Shown here piece after piece: positions 1 through 5,442 of a stretch of 5,442 bases of DNA; the stretch's first letter is position 1; every line of letters begins with the position of its first letter. Below the pieces are notes generated by a model. It saw only the letters and a program-made list of their open reading frames with translations, searched no databases and had not been told where the DNA came from. The stretch lies in contig JAISDR010000176.1 in the NCBI GenBank assembly GCA_031264645.1, forward strand, positions 1-5,442, read 5' to 3'. The stretch is from Prevotellaceae bacterium. Lineage in GTDB: Bacteria; Bacteroidota; Bacteroidia; Bacteroidales; UBA932. The position numbers and the translations under genes are program-made.

Positions 1-500
1 TTATTTGAGGCTTCATCTTCCATTGTGTTTATAAGCGGCTTGTCATATTCATCAATGAGAACAACCACTTTTTTCCCTGTCTGTTCATAAGCGCTCTCTA
101 TAACCGCTTCAAATCTGCTTGCCAAATCTTCGATATCGGCTTTTTTCCCCCATAAAAGTTCAAACTCCCGTATTTTAAGGGATAAGCGTTTTGCAACGTT
201 TGTGGCTCCGGTCAGCAATCCGACATTGAAATCAAGATAAATGACAGGGTATTTAATCCAGTCCTTTTCCATCTCGGCGATTTTCAAGCCTTCAAAAAGC
301 TCGCGTTTACCCTCAAAATAAGCTTTGAGGGTGGAAAGAAACAAACTCTTTCCAAATCTGCGCGGGCGACTGAGAAAGTAGGGTTTTCCCTGCGTTGCCA
401 GGCGATAAACATATTCGGTTTTATCCACATACAGGAAGCCTTCCGTACGCAAATCTTCAAAATCCTGCATGCCGACCGGCATCTTTCTCGCTGTATTCAT
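1..500 (-). CDS. AAA-ATPase-like protein of the PD-(D/E)XK nuclease-associated family, N-terminal part (cut by left edge)
   Basis: This is an open frame of 166 codons plus two bases, starting at ATG 500-498 and still open at position 1, so the 3' part is missing. It looks like the AAA-ATPase-like domain (Pfam PF09820 type). Residues 9-31 carry the family opening, with VGMQDF then FLYVDKTEYV. A Walker A-like loop SRPRRFGKSL lies at residues 44-53, with the Lys-Ser pair at 51-52, and a Walker B-like strand VVVLIDEYDKP at 145-155. Full-length relatives are usually a little over 500 residues and often end in a PD-(D/E)XK nuclease-like domain; that half lies outside the window. Such proteins occur in many copies in Bacteroidota genomes and their cellular role is not settled. 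The start at 500 is favoured over Met7 or Met11 because it sits 30 bases from a -7-like box at 531-538. Family assignment is fairly sure; function is not. Confidence 0.88.
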   Translation of the reverse strand, partial: MNTARKMPVGMQDFEDLRTEGFLYVDKTEYVYRLATQGKPYFLSRPRRFGKSLFLSTLKAYFEGKRELFEGLKIAEMEKDWIKYPVIYLDFNVGLLTGATNVAKRLSLKIREFELLWGKKADIEDLASRFEAVIESAYEQTGKKVVVLIDEYDKPLINTMEDEASN

Positions 501-530
501 AATCAATAACAAATTATAATTTTACGAATG

Positions 531-538
531 CAAAAGTA
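531..538 (-). promoter_or_regulatory. Candidate -7 box for the AAA-ATPase-like gene
   Basis: On the minus strand this reads TACTTTTG, an exact match to the Bacteroidota -7 consensus TAnnTTTG. Transcription would begin near position 524, giving a leader of about 25 bases. No clear TTG is seen at the expected -33 position: the bases 19-22 upstream read as GGT/CGG/TCG/TTC. The call therefore rests on one half-site and on its position. Confidence 0.5.
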
Positions 539-599
539 ACGTATATTTATTACATAAACCGAATTTTATTTGAACAATCCTGCAAAAATCCAATAAAAC

Positions 600-764
600 A
601 TGTGCTTTTGCAAAAAAACAGACGGATACTGCAGCGTAGTCGAAAATTTATTAGAGGTACAATCTCTGAAAGATAATCTTAAAAGGCTTGTGGCGGGAGA
701 TAAACGATTTTTAATAGGAATAGCGCCTTATGTCATAGATTATGGAGATATGAAGAAAAATTGA
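600..764 (+). CDS. Possible small protein of 54 residues, unknown function
   Basis: An ATG at 600-602 opens a frame of 54 codons ending in TGA at 762-764; an in-frame TAA at 594-596 fixes the start. I do not recognise the protein. It begins with a short Cys-rich stretch (Cys2, Cys4, Cys12, in CFCKKTDGYC). A charged, probably helical segment follows at about residues 17-34 (VQSLKDNLKRL), then a hydrophobic piece at about 36-46 (FLIGIAPYV) and a Lys-rich end. The composition is protein-like, which is why it is listed, but it is short. It has only an imperfect -7-like box upstream (TTTATTTG, 564-571) and no ribosome binding site. It would be divergent from the AAA-ATPase-like gene, 99 bases away. 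It could equally be a remnant of a larger decayed gene or chance. Confidence 0.3.
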   Translation: MCFCKKTDGYCSVVENLLEVQSLKDNLKRLVAGDKRFLIGIAPYVIDYGDMKKN

Positions 765-851
765 AGAAAAAATGAACGCAAGCGAACTGTTGACTAAGTA
801 ATTGTAGAGAAATAAACTGCCTGAATGACAAACAACAATAATGAGCGATTG

Positions 852-930
852 TATTGCCGTCAGCTTTAGCTGACGGATAAAAAAATGCAGGATGTGCACA
901 AAGTTCCGTCAGCTAAAGCTGACGGCAATA
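852..930. repeat. REPIN-like element: two imperfect palindromes in inverted orientation
   Basis: Two 26-base arms, 852-877 and 905-930, are exact reverse complements of each other around a 27-base spacer. Each arm holds its own 20-base near-palindrome: CCGTCAGCTTTAGCTGACGG at 857-876 and its complement at 906-925, with 9-base halves around a central TT or AA. Each palindrome carries the tag ATTG on its outer side (CAAT in the right arm). Two short palindromes facing each other is the layout of REPINs, which are mobilised by REP-associated tyrosine transposases in other bacteria. No such transposase is in this window. The element lies 34 bases beyond the mutase stop codon, so its RNA could protect the 3' end of that transcript. 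No U-tract follows the stem, so it is not a classical terminator. Confidence 0.75.
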
Positions 931-960
931 TTTTATCACAAGATAATATTTTATTACAAG
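927..960. repeat. Short tandem direct repeat, two 16-base copies
   Basis: AATATTTTATCACAAG at 927-942 and AATATTTTATTACAAG at 945-960 differ at one base and are separated by AT, giving a period of 18. The first copy overlaps the outer end of the right REPIN-like arm; the second ends three bases before the mutase stop codon. The low-complexity A/T content makes chance duplication possible, but the shared ACAAG ends argue for a real duplication. Confidence 0.6.
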
Positions 961-963
961 AGA

Positions 964-2694
964 TTAAGAAAGCAGTCCCATTTCTACGAGAATTTTGCGG
1001 TATTTATCATTCAACTGATTTAATAACGTTCCATAATCGGCTTTATTTTTCAAATCTGTCCGCAATTCGAAGTAGTACTTGATTTTCGGTTCTGTTCCCG
1101 ACGGACGGACGGAGACTACTGTGCCATCCTGGGTAAAGAACTGCAGCACATCCGACTGATGCTGATTTACCGGCGTCTGGATTCCGGTTAAAGTATCGGT
1201 CTGTTTTTGGGTAAGGTAATCGACTACAGTAACGACCTTCGAGCCGGCAATTTCTTTCGGGGGACTGTTTCTGTAATTTTTCATCATTTCCCTGATTTCA
1301 AGCAGACCATCCTTGCCCTTTTTAGTTATGGACAGCAGTTTTTCCTCGTGCAGTCCGAATTTGGAATAAATATCCAGCAGCAATTCGTACAGCGATTTAC
1401 CGTTTTCCTTAGCCCATGCAGCGACTTCGGCAATCATTCCGCAGGATATGACAGCATCCTTGTCCCTGACAAAATCGCCAATCAGAAATCCGTAACTTTC
1501 TTCGCCGCCGCAGATAAAAGTCTTCTTTCCTTCGTTTTCCCGTATTACTTCGGCAATATTCTTGAATCCGGTAAGCACGTTAAATATCTCGACGCCGTAA
1601 TATTTCGCCATTGTGGTCAGCAAATGTGTAGTAACTACCGTTCTGACAATATATTCCTGACCTTTCAACTTTTTTCGGCGGCTAAGATTTTCCAGACAGT
1701 AATATGTCAGGATAGACGCCGTTTGATTTCCGTTAAGCAGTTGAAGTTCGCCCTTATCGTTTCTCACGGCGACGCCAACTCTGTCAGCGTCAGGGTCTGT
1801 AGCCATAACCAGATCGGCGTTTTCCTTTCGGGCTTTTTCCAGAGCCATAGCTAAGGCGCTTGATTCTTCGGGATTTGGGGAAACCACAGTAGGAAAATTA
1901 CCGTCATTGACATCCTGTTCCGGGACGTGTATTATGTTCCTGAATCCAAGACTGCCAAGAAATTCCGGCACAAGTTTTACCCCCGTACCGTGCAATGGCG
2001 TATATACGATTTTGATATCGCCGTGTTTTGCAATTACTTCGGGAGAAATCGAAAGACTTTTGAGTTTCTCGAGATAAATTTTGTCGATTTCTTCGCCAAC
2101 AAGAGTAATCAGTTCCGGATTAGCCTCAAAATTAACGTCCCTGACCGATTTTATCATGCCAACTTCCTTTATGATATTTTCGTCGTGAGGGGCGGTTACC
2201 TGCGCTCCGTCGTTCCAGTATGCCTTGTATCCATTGTATTCCTTCGGATTATGCGAAGCGGTTATCATCACGCCCGTCCTGCATTTGAAATATCGCACGG
2301 CAAAGCTCAACTCGGGAGTGGGTCGCAGGGATGTAAACAAATAGACCTTTATCCCGTTGGCTGAAAATACACTGGCGACAATTTCGGCGAAAAACGGGCT
2401 GCAGTTTCTGCAGTCGTACGCTATGGCTGCGCTGAGAGGCTGTCCGGGAAACTGTTTTTTCAGATAGTTCGACAGTCCCTGAGTTGCCATACCGACAGTG
2501 TATCTGTTCATTCTGTTGGTTCCGACTCCCATTATTCCCCTGAGTCCGCCTGTCCCGAATTCAAGGTCTTTATAGAAGCTTTCAGTCAATTCCCTGTCAT
2601 CGTTAAACATTGCCTGTACACGCGCGCGTGTTTCTTCGTCGAAGTCGGGACTAAGCCATGCTTCGGCGCGTTTTTTAACTTCAGAATTATCCAT
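964..2694 (-). CDS. Phospho-sugar mutase (phosphoglucomutase/phosphomannomutase family)
   Basis: This 576-residue cytoplasmic enzyme belongs to the alpha-D-phosphohexomutase family, which interconverts hexose 1- and 6-phosphates through a bisphosphate intermediate. All four active-site elements are present. The phosphoserine loop TASHNP is at 145-150 with Ser147 as the phosphoryl carrier. The Mg2+ loop DPDADR is at 300-305 with Asp300, Asp302 and Asp304. The sugar-binding loop GGEESYG is at 396-402, and the phosphate-binding loop RPSGTEPK is at 530-537. The N-terminal EFGTGGLRG (45-53) is the usual domain 1 signature. The GEESYG form and the length fit PGM2-like enzymes active on glucose phosphate, perhaps also mannose or pentose phosphates; sequence alone does not fix the substrate. 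The ATG lies 14 bases after the recQ stop, with no promoter box or Shine-Dalgarno sequence between, so expression is probably coupled to recQ. No residue defect was seen. Confidence 0.96.
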   Translation of the reverse strand: MDNSEVKKRAEAWLSPDFDEETRARVQAMFNDDRELTESFYKDLEFGTGGLRGIMGVGTNRMNRYTVGMATQGLSNYLKKQFPGQPLSAAIAYDCRNCSPFFAEIVASVFSANGIKVYLFTSLRPTPELSFAVRYFKCRTGVMITASHNPKEYNGYKAYWNDGAQVTAPHDENIIKEVGMIKSVRDVNFEANPELITLVGEEIDKIYLEKLKSLSISPEVIAKHGDIKIVYTPLHGTGVKLVPEFLGSLGFRNIIHVPEQDVNDGNFPTVVSPNPEESSALAMALEKARKENADLVMATDPDADRVGVAVRNDKGELQLLNGNQTASILTYYCLENLSRRKKLKGQEYIVRTVVTTHLLTTMAKYYGVEIFNVLTGFKNIAEVIRENEGKKTFICGGEESYGFLIGDFVRDKDAVISCGMIAEVAAWAKENGKSLYELLLDIYSKFGLHEEKLLSITKKGKDGLLEIREMMKNYRNSPPKEIAGSKVVTVVDYLTQKQTDTLTGIQTPVNQHQSDVLQFFTQDGTVVSVRPSGTEPKIKYYFELRTDLKNKADYGTLLNQLNDKYRKILVEMGLLS

Positions 2695-2708
2695 ATATAT
2701 TAAAGGTA

Positions 2709-4901
2709 TTAATTTGCTATTTCCGACATAAATTTTATTCTTACCAGTCTTATTTCATCCTCCTCGTATTCGTCGCCCAAAGCCTCAATCGCTTCCTCCA
2801 GGGTTCCCGTTTCCGCTTCATTTCTAAAGAAATCGAATATGTCGTCGCGTTTATCTTCATCCAGAACTTCGTTTATGTAATAATCGATATTCAATCTTGT
2901 TCCCGAGTTTACTATTGATTCAATTTCATCGAGTAAGGAGGTCATATCAAGATCTCTGCCTCTGCAAATATCTTCAAAATCAATCTTTTTGTCAATACTT
3001 TGTATGATAAACACTTTATTTCCCGATTTGTTTACAACCGATTTCACGACCATATCCTGCGGGCGAATAATTTCTTTTTCATCGACGTACGTTTTTATCA
3101 GGGCGATAAAGGTTTTGCCGTATTTTTTTGCCTTGCCTTCTCCAACTCCCTGACAGTTCTTGAGTTCGTCAACCGTTACAGGATACTGTGTCGCCATGTC
3201 TTCCAGCGAAGGATCCTGGAATATCACGAAAGGCGGGAGATTCAGCTTCTTGGCAACGCTTCGACATTCCTGTTTAAGCATAGCCAGCAGTTCTTCGTCA
3301 CATGCGCCTCCTCCTTTTCCGCCGAGCTGTATATTGTCGTCATCGTCGCCTTCTTCAAATTCCCTGTCCTGAGTAACCATTATCGGATACGGCTCTTCCA
3401 TAAACTTCCGTCCCTTGTCGGTGAGATAAAGCAGTCCATAGTTTTCGATATCCTTGTCAATCAGTTCTTCGACAAGCGCTTTCCTGACAATCGAGTTCCA
3501 GAACACAGCGCTTTTGTCCATACCTTCGCCAAACAGGTCGAGTTCGTCATGCTCATACGATTTGATGGTGGAATTAACCGTTCCCGTCAAAATGTTTACA
3601 ATATGGTCAATCTTAAATTTTTCCCTTACTGTCAAAATTATGGTAAGGACGAGTTCTATATCCTTGCTTCCCTCGAACTGCACCTTTGGAGACAGGCAGT
3701 TATCGCAGTTTTCACAGTTTTCGTGAGGGTATTCTTCGCCGAAATAATGCAGCAAAAGTTTACGCCGGCATATCGAGGATTCGGCATAGGCTGCGGTATC
3801 CATCAGCAGCTGTTTCCCGATTTCCTGTTCCGACAGCGGCTTGCCCTGCATGAACTTTTCCAGTTTCTGGATATCCTTATATCCGTAAAACATAATGCAT
3901 TGTCCTTCGCCGCCGTCTCTTCCCGCTCTTCCCGTTTCCTGATAGTACCCTTCAAGACTTTTGGGTATATTATAATGTATCACGAAACGTACGTCGGGCT
4001 TGTCGATTCCCATTCCGAAGGCTATTGTGGCTACAATCACATCGACGTCTTCCAGAATGAAACTGTCCTGATTGTTCGAGCGTGAAAGCGAATCCATTCC
4101 CGCATGGTACGGGAGGGCTTTTATGCCGTTAACCTTAAGGATTTCAGCAATTTCTTCAACCTTTTTCCTGCTCAGGCAGTATATTATCCCCGATTTTCCT
4201 TCATTGGCTTTGATAAACTTTATGATTTCCTTCATTGTGTTTACCTTGGGTCGGATTTCGTAATAGAGGTTTGGTCTGTTAAACGATGATTTGAAGACGT
4301 TTGCATCCAGCATGTCCAGGTTTTTCTGTATATCGTTCTGGACTTTAGGGGTTGCTGTTGCGGTCAGAGCGATGATTGGCGCCAAGCCGGTCTGTCCGAT
4401 TATCGAGCGTATCCGCCGGTATTCCGGTCTGAAATCGTGTCCCCATTCGGAGATACAGTGCGCTTCGTCCACTGCATAGAAGGATATTTTCAGCTGTTTG
4501 AAGAACAGCACGTTTTCCTCTTTCGTCAGCGATTCGGGCGCGACATACAGCATTTTTGTGTGTCCGCTGAGAATGTCTTCCTTTACCTTTGTTATCTGCG
4601 CCTTGTTCAGCGACGAGTTCAAAAAGTGAGCAATGCCTTCTTCTTCAGTGAATCCTCTCATGGCGTCCACCTGATTTTTCATCAGAGCAATCAATGGTGA
4701 AACAATAATTGCCGTACCTTCCATAATCATAGCCGGAAGCTGATAACACAGTGATTTTCCGCCGCCTGTGGGCATTAATACAAATGTGTCGTGTCCTGAT
4801 AACAGGCTCCGAATGATAACCTCCTGATTTCCCTTAAAAAAGTCAAAGCCGAAATATTTTTTAAGATACTCTGTCAGCGAAATATCTGCATAATTCTTCA
4901 T
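2709..4901 (-). CDS. recQ: ATP-dependent DNA helicase RecQ
   Basis: This 730-residue superfamily 2 helicase unwinds DNA 3' to 5' in recombination and repair. Helicase motifs appear in order: motif 0 FKGNQ (22-26); Walker A MPTGGGKS (43-50); DEAH (145-148) followed by the aromatic-rich loop CISEWGHDFRP (149-159); motif III LTATAT (179-184); motif V at about 289-300 (IVATIAFGMGID); and motif VI QETGRAGRDG (321-330). The zinc site has Cys378, Cys396, Cys399 and Cys402, the last three as CENCDNC. A winged-helix RQC domain spans about 410-510. An acidic linker (EEGDDDD, 516-522) leads to an HRDC domain at about 534-610. The remaining 120 residues form a charged, helical extension seen in Bacteroidota RecQ and absent from the roughly 600-residue E. 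coli protein. The start at 4901 agrees with the usual N-terminus and lies 64 bases from the -7 box. The gene leads a probable two-gene operon. Confidence 0.98.
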   Translation of the reverse strand: MKNYADISLTEYLKKYFGFDFFKGNQEVIIRSLLSGHDTFVLMPTGGGKSLCYQLPAMIMEGTAIIVSPLIALMKNQVDAMRGFTEEEGIAHFLNSSLNKAQITKVKEDILSGHTKMLYVAPESLTKEENVLFFKQLKISFYAVDEAHCISEWGHDFRPEYRRIRSIIGQTGLAPIIALTATATPKVQNDIQKNLDMLDANVFKSSFNRPNLYYEIRPKVNTMKEIIKFIKANEGKSGIIYCLSRKKVEEIAEILKVNGIKALPYHAGMDSLSRSNNQDSFILEDVDVIVATIAFGMGIDKPDVRFVIHYNIPKSLEGYYQETGRAGRDGGEGQCIMFYGYKDIQKLEKFMQGKPLSEQEIGKQLLMDTAAYAESSICRRKLLLHYFGEEYPHENCENCDNCLSPKVQFEGSKDIELVLTIILTVREKFKIDHIVNILTGTVNSTIKSYEHDELDLFGEGMDKSAVFWNSIVRKALVEELIDKDIENYGLLYLTDKGRKFMEEPYPIMVTQDREFEEGDDDDNIQLGGKGGGACDEELLAMLKQECRSVAKKLNLPPFVIFQDPSLEDMATQYPVTVDELKNCQGVGEGKAKKYGKTFIALIKTYVDEKEIIRPQDMVVKSVVNKSGNKVFIIQSIDKKIDFEDICRGRDLDMTSLLDEIESIVNSGTRLNIDYYINEVLDEDKRDDIFDFFRNEAETGTLEEAIEALGDEYEEDEIRLVRIKFMSEIAN

Positions 4902-4943
4902 ACAAAATCAAAAAAACGAATTTAATCTAAATATTATAGTCAC

Positions 4944-4979
4944 GTTATAATTACTATTGTTATAACAAAGGTAATTATA
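4944..4979. promoter_or_regulatory. Two overlapping inverted repeats over the recQ start point, possible operator
   Basis: GTTATAA at 4944-4950 and TTATAAC at 4960-4966 form a 7-base inverted repeat with a 9-base spacer. TATAATTAC at 4946-4954 and GTAATTATA at 4971-4979 form a second, 9-base one with a 16-base spacer. Together they cover the predicted start point and the -7 box. Dyads placed like this are typical of repressor sites, but the region is so A/T-rich that chance symmetry is a real alternative. No regulator gene is in the window. Confidence 0.3.
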
Positions 4980-4995
4980 TATTTTAATAATTCAA
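4966..4995 (-). promoter_or_regulatory. Promoter of the recQ-mutase operon, Bacteroidota type
   Basis: On the minus strand, TTG (4995-4993) is followed by 19 bases and then TACCTTTG (4973-4966). This is a full match to the Bacteroidota primary sigma pattern, TTG at -33 and TAnnTTTG at -7 with 19-21 bases between. Transcription would start near position 4959, leaving a leader of just under 60 bases before the recQ ATG. A second box, TAATTTTG at 5030-5023, also fits the -7 pattern but has no -33 partner. Confidence 0.75.
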
Positions 4996-5071
4996 AAAAT
5001 AACGAATAATTTTTTTTAATCACAAAATTACCGATTGTCCAGATTCTTGATTTTAAATGATTTGTCAAGTA

Positions 5072-5102
5072 AAGAAAGTGGGATTGAGCGTCCCACTTTC
5101 TT
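5072..5102. other. Strong stem-loop, perfect 12-bp stem with 7-base loop
   Basis: Bases 5072-5083 (AAGAAAGTGGGA) pair perfectly with 5091-5102 around the loop TTGAGCG. The role is undecided. On the minus strand the stem runs into a modest T-rich stretch (CTTTCTTTACTT), so it may be a weak or second terminator for transcription entering from the right. On the plus strand it is followed by a nearly G-free linker and an ATG at 5119 with only nine codons. That resembles the 5' leader of a Bacteroidota gene whose coding part is missing. Confidence 0.6.
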
Positions 5103-5154
5103 ACAACCTAACTAAACTATGAAAAACCAAATTCTTTCATTCAGATGACAAAAT

Positions 5155-5190
5155 GTATAAAAGGTTTAATGTGATCGAATCTTTTTATAC
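5155..5190. other. A/T-rich imperfect hairpin
   Basis: GTATAAAA at 5155-5162 pairs with TTTTATAC at 5183-5190. The stem continues past a bulged T through GGTT with AATC, one of the pairs being G-T, closing a loop of about 11 bases. Its A/T content makes it weak, and it may be only an accidental dyad between the two stronger stem-loops. Confidence 0.3.
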
Positions 5191-5220
5191 TTCGAACGTA
5201 TTTGTATCATGCCCCTTTAT

Positions 5221-5268
5221 AAAAAGACACACTGCCATTATCAGCAAAATGTTGATATGACAGTGTGT
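5221..5268 (-). terminator. Intrinsic terminator of the gene entering from the right edge
   Basis: On the minus strand a stem-loop ends in a run of five T (complement of 5221-5225). The outer stem pairs 5227-5234 (ACACACTG) with 5261-5268 (CAGTGTGT). After one C-A mismatch, CA/TG and TATCA/TGATA continue the stem around a 9-base loop at 5244-5252, with one bulged T. It lies about 66 bases after the stop codon at 5335-5337, a normal distance for a terminator of that gene. The plus-strand side has no T-run. Confidence 0.7.
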
Positions 5269-5334
5269 TACTTAAACAAATTACAAATTATGACTCAGAA
5301 AAACGGAAGTGTGTTTAATGAGCAAGCGAACAAC

Positions 5335-5442
5335 TCAAAATCTGAAACCAATTGTAGCTATAATACGTCCAATCTTTAAATTCTCTACTGCAACGTCAGG
5401 GTCGTTATCCGCATCCCGGACTCTGTAATCGTTAATATAGTA
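5335..5442 (-). CDS. C-terminal end of a probable outer-membrane beta-barrel protein (cut by right edge)
   Basis: Only the last 35 codons and the stop (TGA, complement of 5335-5337) are in the window; the gene continues to the right. The visible tail starts with YYINDYRVRDADNDP, which reads like a strand and a polar turn. It ends in NLKIGRIIATIGFRF, an alternating pattern closing with an aromatic residue. A final Phe on such a strand is the usual signature for barrel insertion by the BAM machinery, and TonB-dependent receptors and small barrels of Bacteroidota end this way. The specific family cannot be named from so short a piece. Support also comes from the intrinsic terminator just downstream at 5221-5268. 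The competing plus-strand frames here are short and stop early. Confidence 0.6.
   Translation of the reverse strand, partial: YYINDYRVRDADNDPDVAVENLKIGRIIATIGFRF

Larger units (their letters stand above)
4996..5334. other. A/T-rich intergenic region without a convincing gene
   Basis: Between the recQ promoter and the stop codon of the right-hand gene, no frame of useful length is open on either strand. The contents are the strong stem-loop at 5072-5102, the weak hairpin at 5155-5190 and the terminator at 5221-5268. There is also a nine-codon plus-strand ORF at 5119-5148 (MKNQILSFR). I see no tRNA cloverleaf and no IS end. Confidence 0.7.

Noticed and set aside
771..800. Short plus-strand frame MNASELLTK resembling the start of a Bacteroidota gene
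   Set aside because: It stops after nine codons and nothing recognisable continues in another frame. It could be a gene remnant, but there is too little to support that.
711..899. Minus-strand ORF of 62 codons with hydrophobic composition
   Set aside because: It starts in the spacer of the REPIN-like element and reads through the left palindrome. Its hydrophobic look follows from A/T-rich DNA, and there is no promoter or start signal.
852..930. Reading the double palindrome as a two-repeat CRISPR array or as an intrinsic terminator
   Set aside because: The units are inverted rather than direct and there is a single spacer, so it is not CRISPR. No U-tract follows the stem on either strand, so it is not a classical terminator.
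1207..1854. Plus-strand ORF of 215 codons opposite the mutase gene
   Set aside because: It is antisense to the intact mutase, overlaps its active-site codons, and has no recognisable protein features. It is a shadow.
3000..4085. Plus-strand ORF of 361 codons opposite recQ
   Set aside because: It lies wholly antisense to a RecQ gene with every motif intact, shows no recognisable domain, and has no promoter. Long antisense shadows are common opposite genes with this codon use.
5290..5379. Plus-strand ORF of 29 codons after the second stem-loop
   Set aside because: It runs antisense into the end of the right-hand gene, is low in complexity, and its upstream stem-loop is better read as a minus-strand terminator.

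Overview
The window looks like chromosomal DNA from a member of the Bacteroidota, most likely Bacteroidales. Four things point that way: the RecQ has the long C-terminal extension typical of that phylum; the phospho-sugar mutase is of the roughly 580-residue Bacteroidota type; start codons are preceded by A/T-rich DNA rather than a Shine-Dalgarno sequence; and the -7 boxes fit the Bacteroidota pattern TAnnTTTG. This assignment is an inference from sequence features, not a database match.

Layout. Positions 1-500 (minus) hold the N-terminal part of an AAA-ATPase-like/PD-(D/E)XK-type protein that runs off the left edge, with a -7-like box at 531-538. Positions 501-963 form an A/T-rich gap. It contains a possible 54-codon plus-strand ORF (600-764), a REPIN-like pair of palindromes in inverted orientation (852-930), and a short tandem repeat (927-960) touching the 3' end of the next gene. 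Positions 964-2694 (minus) encode a phosphoglucomutase/phosphomannomutase-type enzyme. Positions 2709-4901 (minus) encode RecQ helicase. The two genes are 14 bases apart, so recQ and the mutase gene are probably co-transcribed from a promoter at 4966-4995. Positions 4996-5334 are a second A/T-rich gap with three stem-loops, one of which is a good intrinsic terminator for a minus-strand gene entering from the right. The last 35 codons of that gene (5335-5442) end in a beta-strand-like tail with terminal Phe, as in outer-membrane beta-barrels.

How the parts relate. All convincing genes lie on the minus strand. RecQ (DNA repair and recombination) and the mutase (hexose-phosphate interconversion) have no obvious shared pathway; their pairing looks like a housekeeping operon of convenience. 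I found no CRISPR array, tRNA, rRNA, insertion sequence or recognisable defence system. The most interesting material is non-coding: the REPIN-like element, the palindromes over the recQ start region, and the stem-loops in the right-hand gap.
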